Part shown: in pieces, positions 27,401 to 39,400 of the stretch
How positions within the stretch are numbered: position 1 is the first letter of the stretch
Layout: each line of letters begins with the position of its first letter
DNA from: Ischnura elegans
Taxonomy: Eukaryota > Arthropoda > Insecta > Odonata > Coenagrionidae
NCBI RefSeq assembly: GCF_921293095.1
Contig: NC_060252.1
Coordinates: forward strand, 74,420,866-74,484,865
Direction of reading: 5' to 3'
Length of the DNA stretch: 64,000 nucleotides
Position numbers and translations under genes: made by a program
The notes under the pieces: model-generated
The model's database searches: none
What the model saw: only the letters and a program-made list of their open reading frames with translations
What the model was told of the DNA's origin: nothing

Positions 27401-30400
27401 TTCCCCCTCTTTACTGATACTGCTCTTCACAATTCTTTTGTAAGGATTAGTATTATCGAGTTTCTTCAGGTCAATAACACTAAAATGTATGTGCAAACTT
27501 GTTTTGTGATTTGACAAAATGAGAGTAGTAGAAAATTATTTTTATTGCTCTTCTAAGTATGTAATGTTTATACAGTATATAGTAGTTGCACAGCTACAGG
27601 TCACACTCTGCTCTGGTGTTAAACGAGTTTTGCCCTGATGTTTGTGACTTATTGGTGGGTCTCACTTCTGGCTACACCCCATGTTTAGTAAACCCATGTT
27701 GAGCACCAAGTTTTAAGTCTCTAGCTCTTCATTTTATGGCACTTGCAATCTCGCAAACACTGTGACCCACTGGTGGGTCATGGTGTGGAGAGCGTGTTAA
27801 ATAAACCTAATTAGGTCTTCTAATTTAAAAATGGGATTAGCTGAACTTTCCAAAAACTACCTTGCCGGCAGAAGCCCTTTTGTAGTGAAATAAAGTACAT
27901 CAACACAAGTGCATAGCTGGTACTTTGTAGATATGATATAATCTCGCTGAAATTGATGCCCTTTTGTAGTGAAATAAAGTACATGAACATAAATGCATAG
28001 CTGGTGCTTCGTAGATATGATATAATCTCGCTGAAATTGATGAATTGTGGGCTAAACATTCCATGAATTGAGTCACATTTCTAATTAAAAATAAAAACTA
28101 TTTTATTCAAATGTTAGATAAGTGATAATAGGGTTTTATGTCATCCATTAGACCGCGGTAATTTTCTTGGCAGCTGTGCTCTGATTTTTTGAGTAGTGTA
28201 CTTAAAAATAGTATTCATTATTATTTTTCCAACATAAATTTTTCAAGAAGAGCATGGGAAATGTAAGGTAATGGAACAATAAAACAATGTATGCATATTA
28301 AAGGCTATACATATTGGCTATCTTTAAACTATCCCATTGTGTTTTAATTTTCCATTCTTTTGTAAACTGCAGCCTTTATCTGGACCTATTTTCACAACTC
28401 TTCTGGTCTTTCATTTTGAAAAAGTGGTTGAGTTATTTTCTTCTACTCAACTGAACTGGTTTACACATCGCTAGTTGTCAAATTAATGAAGACTGCAGTT
28501 GCTTAAAATTGAACTACCATACACATGTATGTATAACGTAGTTATCTACATGTATATGTACCTTAGAAGAGAAAGCAGAAGAGTTAAGGTGCATGCGAAA
28601 CAATTAGTTCTATGCATGATAAAATTTTTGTTAATGTGATTTACGATTGATTGGGGTACAAGTCATTTAATAGAATTTTTTTTCCAATCTGCCTCATTTT
28701 TTCAAAAATAACTAATAATTGATTTGCTGCATCAATATACCATTTGATTCATATGCTGATGAGTGTTATTAGTTAATCAACTGTGAGTGATGTTGTCTGC
28801 TCTTTTTGATGGAGTTGATAATTATGCTTCAATACCAAAGAGTTGAATTCATGTGGCATAAGGTTCCTCATTTTTTTGATTTCTTGAGATATGGATAATG
28901 GGGCTTTTGAAAATTGTGTTAGTTTAAGTGTTGAAGGTCATTTGAAGTGTTGCTTGTCACAAGGCCATTTAATTTGCCTATGATCCTTGCTAATGGTTTG
29001 TTTCTTACTCATTTTGAGTAGAAGAGCAAGGTATTTCCAGAAAAAGGAGTGTATCCTGAAGGGAAGCATTGTCCAGAGGGAGCAAATATAAGTGTATGTG
29101 ACGAGTCATGTGCTGTGGACAATATTGAAATGGAATTGGGGGAGGAGGTTGAGATTGAAGAGTGGGCTCCACCTCCTGAGTGGCGCTCCCTGGCCACGCC
29201 CTTGCGCCTCCTCAGTCCCCCTCCTGAGGACTTTGTCAGGTGTGTATGTGTACTTACAATGGGAGACCACGCACAGTGAGTCCTCGTTCTACGTCACCCC
29301 GTTTAACGTCATTTCGCGATAACGTCACGAAAATTTTGAGATCGTCATTAGTTTATTGCACCTTCGCTTTGCGATAACGTCAAGTCTTTTAAACTTCGCC
29401 CGAGAAAAAACGCGAAGCGGCGGGCGTTGCTGGTTGTTCGTTTTGTGGGCGGTAATACAGTCAGTCTAAACGAAGTGTAAAACGGTGTGATTATTATTAA
29501 TTGCGATTACGGTTTTAGCAAATTTTCTGCAAAATGAATTCTTAGGTAGGTGCGTAAGGTTTTACTTGACATAATGGTTTTCAGGAAACTTAAAAGTGAT
29601 CTCAAGGAATTTTTCCATGTAGAACTCGGAGTTTTTGTCGCCACTTTTTTTGCTGTGTTCACAATAATTTTGGTTCCTGTAAGTGCGACGATGTTTCAGC
29701 AATGATGATTCCCAGGCGACGCTTGCCCGGGCGACCAACCATAGCGAAGCCGAAAAGCAAATAAGGGAAGATACAAAAATGGAGAAGGATTTACGTCACT
29801 GCTGCTATTGTCGTCGATGAAGACAGGAACTCGTATTTATGCCGTCGTTTGGCATTCCCATCGTAAAAAATGCCCCAGATATGATACACTAAAAATTTTT
29901 TCGCATAGGAATTGTGAGGTCCAGGAGCCGATATTCACTTTTTACATCGTTTCTTATGGGATATTATGTTTCGATTAACGTCATTTCGTTTATCATCACA
30001 TTTTTCAGGAACGGTAAGTGACGTTAAACGAGGACTCACTGAACCTTGCTCCGCCTTTTTCAATGCCGTATTTTTTATGGGATTCGGAATGGTGAACACA
30101 TCTCTGAACTGGTAGTGGTTCCATTGACTGAGCCTTAGTTTGGCTGTGATTAATTAATTTTCATGCGGTATTTTTAACAGGCCATATATAATTTCAAAAT
30201 ATCACCACGCACCATAGACGGGTCAGTTGGGGTATTGGTAGCGTGGGTGCCTCTCACCTACTGTCGGCGTCAAAATGATGTGCCGCTGTACTTTGAAAAT
30301 TTATGTCTGCACTTCAGTGCATGCTATAATTATATATAATATGTCATTTTACAGGAAATTTTATTCTCAATTCTTATTTATTTTTCGTTCTATGAAGAAT

Positions 30401-33400
30401 CAAAAAAATGTAGACAAGCGAGTTCAATAAATGACTCTGCGCACCATAAAATCAGTCGTTTTGTCAACTTCATGAACTGTGTAACTCAACCTAAGGAAAA
30501 CTACTACGTCTACAACATTCATCTTCCACAAAAAGTTTCAAACATTAATGTAGATTAATAAAGTTGCCTTTGCGTATTTTTAAAACGCATATTTTGTTGC
30601 AAAATAACGAAAATGTTTAAAGATTATCTAGTGCTACAGTTTACCCCGAAAGAAAAAATAAAATTGATAGAAAAACTTCTTAATTTACTTGAAAATTTTC
30701 TATGATCCATAATCTATAACAATATTTTTATTTGTGAATGTCAATAACTTCTATTAATGTCATGTTGCCAAACGGGGCCGCGCCAGGCTAGTGCTGGTTA
30801 CCAGGAAGTAAAGTTTAGCGCGCAAGACGTGGCAACGCAGCTTTCGTTCGCTCCGGTGTATTTTTTTAATGCCTATACATAATCTATAATACATAAAAAT
30901 CATGAATTTTCGGATCATAGAAAATTTTCAAATAAATTAAGGAGTGTTTCTATCAATTTTATTTTTTCTTTCGGGGTATACTGTAGGACTAGATAACGTT
31001 TAAACATTTTCGTTATTTTGCAACAAAATAAGTGTTTTAAAAATACGCAAAGGCAACTTTATTAATCTACATTAATGTTTGAAACTTTTTGTGGAAGATG
31101 AATGTTGTAGACGTAGTAGTTTTCCTTAGGTTGAGTTACACAGTTCATGAAGTTGACAAAACGACTGATTTTATGGTGCGCGGAGTCATTTATTGAACTC
31201 GCTTGTCTACATTTTTTTGATTTTTCATAGAACGAAAAATAATAAGAATTGATAATAAAATTTCCTGTAAAATGACATATTATATATAATTATAGCATGC
31301 ACTGAAGTCCAGATATAAATTTGCAAAGTACAGCGGCACATCATTTTGACGCTGACAGTAGGGGGCCAAGGTTTGGGGCTTCATCACGGCTTTATATTTT
31401 CAAGTCTTCATTTTGATCATATGCCGTCAAGTTTTTCATTTATTTTAATGGCAGCAAGCATAGGCGTGAGAGAAATTTTTTATCGTCATAATGGCGTTTA
31501 GGTATTTACTCTGTGTCATTTCGAATGCAAAGATATGAAGACAGAATCAAAATGTCTAGCACTCTTGGCCCAAGTAAGATTCAAAAACACGTAGTATGGA
31601 ATGCCAGGTGACGTCAACATATACAAATGAGCTCGTAGCAGCTTCTTGGCTCGCATTGAATAAATTTAAATCTTAAATACAATATGTGGTAACTAACCTA
31701 TTCCTTGTTATCATTAATACATCTCAGAAGGTGAGATGGAAAATCCAGTCAGTGTGAAACCCAAGATATCTTCTCTAATTTTGTTGAATTTTGTCTTCAG
31801 TGCAAATATTTCTTGCAGAGACTGCCTCTTAATTTGAGTCTTAATAGTAATAATAATAATAATATGTACAATACAATACGATTGTGCATTGCAGGTGACT
31901 CCTGCATAAGTGATCACCATGGCTAGTCCCGGTATACTATAAACTTCCTCGGTTCTTTCGCTGTTCCTCCGTGGAAACTGACCTTGGAATGGATTATACA
32001 AAGAATCCTCTAATGAATTGCACAAATGATATTGGGCCTTCTCTTTTGTAAAGAGAAAGTAAAAAAAATGACTAAAAATATTGGGCTAACAATGGGCTGC
32101 CCGTAGAGAGTAGAGTTTAAAGGGGCATAAGCCATCAATTACGAGAAAACCATCATTGTAGCGGCCTTTGGAGGATAACTCGTGTCATCAGCCGTCACAT
32201 ATCATCGAAGTCTTGTTCAAGAAGTGAAGGATAAGGTAGTTGGAGGTTTTAAGGGATGACTTAGCTCCATTAGATCGGATCTGATACAAAAAGTGCCTGG
32301 TGTTTGGATCAAAAGGGGAGCGAAACATTACGAGAAGATAAATCACCCAGCTTGCGATTTGAAGGTGCCAGCGCTGCATTCACAGAAGAAAGCGGTTGAA
32401 GAAGCGTTCCCCGGTAGATTCTGTCGACTCTTGGAAAGCTTTCCTGAGACTCTTCTCATTGATGAGCAGAAATTCGAAGATTTGGATAATCATTAGCATG
32501 AACCATCATGAAAAAACGTTAAGTCGGGCAAAAAAATCTTGTGCGGGAAAAATTTTTACGACCACAAATGCGGAAAAACGCAAAAAGTGGAAACACCAAA
32601 TACGGATAAGTTTTACATTGTCCTAATAGGGAATGAATCGGGACTCCAAAAAATAAATGCTAAATGTTGGAAGAAGGTTAAATGCGAAGACGTTAAATCC
32701 GGATCTGACTGTATTTGTTTGTAGAGTATTATTAACCCCTTAACTGGGGAGCGCGACTATAGTCGCGCGTGCCATCGTGTTGCAATGTTATGCGGAGAAG
32801 GTGTGAATATTCATTCTTTATGCATCATTGCATGTTTTTTGCTTTGTCAGAGGTTCTATACCAATATATTTTATTGCCATTTTTGTGCAATAGCTTTACT
32901 ATAAATTTTTTTTCGAAAACGGCATCTCCGAAAATCGGTGGATTTGCTCCCCACCAGGTGAAAGATAAGGAAATTTCTGCCCCCAACCAAGGGGTTAATT
33001 TTGATAGGGACAGTTAATCTCCTTTTTGAATTAAGAAGATTCAATGAATGTGTTGTTTTCAATAGGCCTGCTTTCTCTCCATCTGAGACGTTTGAGAAGA
33101 GAATGGGAGAAGGTACCTCAACATTGGATATCGAGACACTTGTGAGAGATATTCATCGCATATCACTACCAAGTGATTCATGGACCTTGGGCGTTGTGAA
33201 AAGGAAGCGTCTAATATTTGCCAGCTGGAAAGTAGACGGGGTGTTAGAGGCTGAGAAAAGATTAGTTGTGGATGAGGACCTTAATTGCAAGGTGGGTTTC
33301 ACTCAAAATTTGTTTTTCTTTGAATAGCTCTGGATTTTTTTTGTATTTACCTAGACTGTTTAATTATGCTTAGTGGATTTGATATCGTGTAAATTAAGGA

Positions 33401-36400
33401 TGAGTCTTAAACTTTTTCGGTTCTCGGTAGCGGTACAATTCTACCCCCTCGGTTCTTGATACTCAGTTCCTAGGATAAAATCTTATTATCTGAATTAATG
33501 GCAAATTTAAACGAACAACCGCACTAAGTGAATAAAAGTAATTTCACTAAACGTGTAAATAAGCAGGAAAGCTCTGTAAAAAAAACTTAAGATTGCCTTA
33601 TAATTTTATTTGCCCAGTAAAAAAGTCTAAATAACACATTGTTAAAGAATGCATCATTGACTAATACGTCACATTACATAGGCTCTTTCTCCTGGTTTTG
33701 AATAGAAAAATTCAACATTTTTACCCTCTCTGGGTGTAATCTATTCTTTTTTTGACAATTTGCATGCCTCACTGTCACAGTTCTTATAATCTCGACACTT
33801 AACTGCTCAACAAGCCAGTACAGCGACATCATGGATAAACTAAGCAGCCGTGGCTTAGCCAGCATGGTAGACATCGAGAACTGGGAACCGGAACTGACCC
33901 ATCTCTAGTGTAAATGATTATTGATGATTCCTCAATAGTTAACTTCCATGGGCTTGGGATCTTAGAAAATTATTTTGCATATCTTGCATGATTATAGGCC
34001 AGTGTGACCTTTTGAAAGTATTTTAAATCTTCATGAATAAAATATTAATGAATTTTATGACATTGATGTGAAATATGTAAAAAGCAGGAGCCTATGTCCA
34101 ATTGTTATTTTGAAAAAAATTTTAAAGCAGTTATCATTTATTTTTTTTATCTTGCTGCTGTCTTGCTTTATTGTGTCTTCTTTGTTTTTAGGTTATTTTT
34201 GGCAACATGATACTGGCTATAGATGAGATCAGAAGTGTCACTAAATTTGAAGATATTGGTCGCTATATGTATATTATTGATAAGATGAGCATATGTAAAG
34301 GAATTGGATCTGGCAGGAGGTAAGATGAAATATGAAATTGATATTATCTGTTTTTAAGAAAAGCTTACAATAAAAATCTGTTTTTGTTCAATGAAGTGAG
34401 ATTTTTTGAGCTGTCAAATGCTGTGAGAGAATTCCATCTGTTTGCTTTTATATGCTAAAATAAGTGCTATACCTAGGTGGTTAGGAAAAGAAAGAGAGAT
34501 AAGGAGGAAACAGAGGGTTTGGATGGAGCATGTTCTAAGTTTCGAGGAAATCCTGGAAACAGTGTTAGAAAGTAGGGTGTTATGCAATAAAAGAAGAGGA
34601 AGGAAGAGAATGAAGTGGAATGGAGAAAATGAAAAGGAATAGCCATTTGTATGCATTTAATTAAGAGGATAGTTTAGTGTGGAACTCGAGACAGGTCCAG
34701 GTGCTGAACACAATTCTTCATTAATACTTTCTTATGTGGAAGAATAGTAAAATTAGTGGACCCCTCTTATCACGCTTCTAAGAAAGTGAAAGCTGTTCCC
34801 CATAAAAATAGGTCTTTTCGTTGTGTTCAAAATCGCTCTTATCCTATTATGTATTTGAATACTGATATGAGTCCAACTTTTAAATTACTTGGTCTCACTG
34901 CAAGCTATTAAGCTGGTATAAAGCTTTATAGCTTTATCATCTTTTTTTAAGACTTTGAAATCTATTTACCTATATCCAATTATTTTTGGGCATGAATGCT
35001 TGAGCAGAAATCTCTCCTTTCCACCTATAATTTTTGGGGGGGTCCAAGGGGTGAGCCCCCCAAAATATAAAATATAAAAATAAAATTATTTCCCTTCATA
35101 AAAGAAAACAAAAAAATGAAAAATCATGAATTTACAAAGTATACTTCTTTAACAAATGAAGTTTTTTCGATTATGAAAATTGTTAAAATTAGTTTAAAAC
35201 CCTCTACTTAGTACCTTTTTTTTAATTTTCCCCCTGGTTTTGGACCCCCCTTGAACGAAAGTCCTCGCTACGCCACTGCTTGCAATGGCTTGAATCAAGC
35301 TTTTAATATCCCACTTAACATTTGAAAAGAAGATGAAACCATCACAAGCTACCGACAAAATTTATAAAAAAGTTCTGTTAGAATTGGAATATATTTTGCT
35401 AACGCCGTAAAAAAAGTGAAAGGTCTCTGCACTACATAATGGCCTATATGTATTACATCAACTCAATGTTGTTCATTGAAGCTTTGATTTCCTTTTTGTA
35501 GCTGAAATTATACAGCCCCAATGGCATTTCAAATACATGTGCTCTTCAAAGACTGCTAGGATTCACATTATAAACTATTGGGGTACATGAACTGGGGTAC
35601 TCTTCATGGTGACACACAGGAATATTATTTATAATGAAATTAGAGAAGTATTTCAGTTTATGAATGAGTAATCTCATTAAATATTATATTGCTGGATATA
35701 TGATATTTAATAATTCTTCTATATTCTAAATTTCTTGGGTGAAAGTTTTTTGAACCCAACTCTTTGAGGTACTGTTATTGAACTTGTTTGATATATGAGT
35801 TACCTGTTTTGATATTGTATATTTCCTCTCACAGAGCTGCTTCCTGCCCTGGTTATTTCATACTGGGTCAAGTACGAGGTATGGGGTCTTGCCTTTTACG
35901 CTGTGCCTATTGCCAAGGAGCATTTGAAGAATCTATGAGGATTAGAAGAATGAAGCAAGGGCATGAACATGTGCGGGCCAAAGCCCAGGGAAAGGTCTGG
36001 AAAAACCTCAAGATGCTATCAGGTATGTAGTTGTTGTAATTGTAATGCATACAAGGTAATTTCATGCCACAATTGGAGTCGAAACTTGACCTCTCAGAAG
36101 CAAGAAGAAAGAAGTTAACTATTAAAATAATGTGTTAAATAAATTTTTTTAAGGAATTTAGAGTCCATAATAGTAAGTGATCAACCATCAGTTTTCCTGG
36201 ATTCCCTTCTGAGGAATGTGAAGTTGAAAATTTTATGTTTGAGAATTACCATCATCTTCATACCCATTGTTCAGCCATTTTCATTTATTCGATTTCCTCT
36301 TAATCCTTCCTCTTGTATTTATATTCAAGGAGAAAAACTTGGGTACCAATTTTCATAAAAATCTGATAAGTCACAGGTCAACTCCTGTCCCAGTTGTTAT

Positions 36401-39400
36401 TGAATGACCCAGAAGTATTTAGATTTTTTAATATCTAGGAGTAGGAATGCAGAGTTATCTTATAAATATTCATACATTATGCCTGGGTTTTACTGTAGCA
36501 AATGATATCAAAGTGAAAGACTCATGTGAATCTCAAATGCGAAGGGAAGAGTTAAATTATTCAAACGATCCAAAACATTTTGTAGGATTTATTTCCTTTT
36601 AAATGCTCATTGAAACTTGGAATATTTGGAAATCAAATAAATGGAAGCACAATTTGCAGATAAAATGCAAATTGCTTATTGTATCATTAATGCTATTTTA
36701 TTTATTTATTGAGATAGTGTGCATAGATCAGCATGAACAGTGAAACCCCTATACAACGAACCCCCATACAGTGAAATTTTAAGAAAACCCTCCTTTTTTA
36801 GTCTTTGGCCTGGTCCTGGACTTATCCAATGGACAATGCACACAAAAAACCTCACAAAACAAACCTCTCTACTTAGGAAAACTCCCTAAAACGAAGACTG
36901 TGCTTGAGCCCAAAACATTGAAGTGCTCTTCAAGAAGGAATTGTTGAGAAAAAACAAAGTTTCTTTGCACTTAGAGGTAATTTTTTCATTGATATTTACG
37001 TAATGATAATAATAATATTTATAATAATACATAGTTTCATTGGACATTAAGCAAATTTGAATTTGCAATCGTCTACGTCATACACATAGGAATTAACAAA
37101 TACACAAAATACATACGGCAAAATCAATAGGATTATGCATCTATAAAGGACAACACAGTTTCACATTCGAAAAACTCATTTATGGAGTAAAAGGCTTTTT
37201 TTAATAGCCAGTCATGTATAACTTTTTTAAACTTTGACATACTCACAACTTTAGTTTCTGGGGGCGGCCTGTAAAAAAAAACGAATTTTTAATATGTCAA
37301 ATGGATTGCTATTTTTGCTTAACCTGCAATGACCTGTCTTGGGTGTCACAGTTCCTTGTGTAATGATTATGAAAATTAGACCTTTTTTCCAAGGAGCACA
37401 GATTATCTTTGACGTTGCAAAGGCATTTATATATGTACAAGCTGTAGAGAGTCATAATCCCAATCTTGGAGAAGACAGGCTTGCAGTGATCCCTTGGGTG
37501 AGAAAATGTGATTATCCTTATTGCCTTTTATGTATTTTAAAGAAACTATTGGTGGATGGTGAATGGCCCCAAAGTTGATGAAATCTTCACGGGAAATCAG
37601 CCGGGTAATGATGGTCATTTTGATGGCCTTCTTCAGGGCGAATGAAGACGATGGCAGAGAAGGCCATCGAAACGTTGGCAGCAATGACCATCATTACCTG
37701 GCTGATTTCCCGTGAAGATTTCATCAACAGCATTCGCCGGGAAAGCACCAAATCCTTCTTCATTTGGCCCCAAAGTTCATTACCATAATTAATATGGCTA
37801 TGAAACAAAGCATAGTATATGTGAGTAAGGTACTCTTTTGGTGTCAAGTATACAAGTTTACATAGCATGTAAACAGCCATGGACAATTTTCCAAGAGTGC
37901 CTACAGCATGTGGCTCCCAAGTCAATTTTTGGTCGAGTTCTAATTCCAGTAACCTAATGGTGGTCTGGGGATTATCAGAAGTGCTCAAAGAGAAGACGAG
38001 TGACTGAGTTTTATCATTGTTTAGAACCAGACCGTTTGCAGAAAACCAGTTAGAGGCTTCAGTAAAAAACAAGTTGGAAGTAGTGCTTGTATTAGTCAGG
38101 TGATTAGTCTTGTGAATAAAAGTAGTATCGTCTGCATGGAGTATGAACTTGCATGAGACGTTACAGGGTAAGTCATTGATTATAAAAAGGAATAGAAGAG
38201 GCCCAAGGACTGAGCCTTGAGGAACTCCATAATTTAATTTCTGGGGTGAAGAAAGGTTATTATTAATGAAAACACACTGGGATCGATTGGTGAGATAGGA
38301 TTCGAAGAGTTGTAGCTCAAGATTATTGAAACCATAATAATGAAGTTTTTGAAGAAGAATCGGATGAGAAACAGTCAAATGCTTTAGATAGGTCGCTGGC
38401 AGTTAAAGCAATGGAGGATTTATATGAAAAAGCATTTAGAATTCCATCTATGGCAATCAACTTAACAGCTGAAGTGGTGGAAAACCCTTTGCAAAATCCA
38501 AATTGTGGTGGAGAAAATAAGTTGTTAACTTGTACATGTTCATATACCTGAATCTTAATGGCCTTTTCAAAATTTTTCCCAAAAACTGGTATTATAGAGA
38601 TTGGCCTATAATTGGAAGCTAAGGGTTTATCACCTTTTTTATAAATAGGTATTGTTTTAGAAATTTTCAAAGCATTAGGAAAGATGCCTGACTGAAAACA
38701 TGAGTTCAGGAATAATGTCAGGGGTTCATCAATAATATTTACCAGATGTTTGATTAAATTTACTGATAGTCCATAAACATCAGTGCACTTTGAATATTTT
38801 AAATTATTGATGATTTGATGAATTTCATAATTTGTAACCCACTTCCATTTGAAGGGGGATGTGATTGTTTGAAATTTATGGAGAAGAGGCAAGGCCAAGT
38901 TTGGAGCCAGATCATGATTTGACACGAGGTCGGCTATTGAGTTGATGTAATACTTATTCATATCATCAGATGTAAAAGTTAAGTCAGAGGAACCTCCTGA
39001 ACGACCAATTTCCCTATTTATGACCTGCCAGGCTGGTTATTATGGTTGGAAGCATTTCTTAAGAGGTCGGAGTTAAAACTACGTTTTGACTGAAGTATTT
39101 GGTTATCATTAAACAATTTATGCTGTCGCCATGTACTTCTATCCTCTGCATTGCCAGTACGAATGTACTTTTGACGCAGCTGAATTACTTGCGTCTTTAT
39201 TTCTGAGAGCTCAGGAGTGAACCAGTTCAAGGACCATTTGAAATAATTAGTTTTTTTTTGCGAGTTTCTTGGGGAAGCACTGTTGGAAAAATAGCAAAAA
39301 TGTTTCAAAGAAGGAGGCAAAGTCATCATTACCGTTGGCAAAGGTGAGCAGTGAATGCCAAGAAACATTTGCAAGGAGTGAAATTAATTCACAAATCCCT

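Noticed and set aside
32293-32496. ORF that looked like a processed host gene fragment
   Set aside because: Only 67 codons, no recognised motif, and upstream frame full of stops.
34442-34642. Lysine/arginine-rich ORF in copy B intron 7
   Set aside because: Resembles purine-rich intron DNA; a LINE C-terminal origin was considered but no diagnostic motif is present.
34990-35275. Another hAT MITE ending CCTCGCTACGCCACTG
   Set aside because: The right end is convincing but no matching left end or 8 bp duplication was found, so it was left out. The G/C-run fragment near 44340-44405 is similar.
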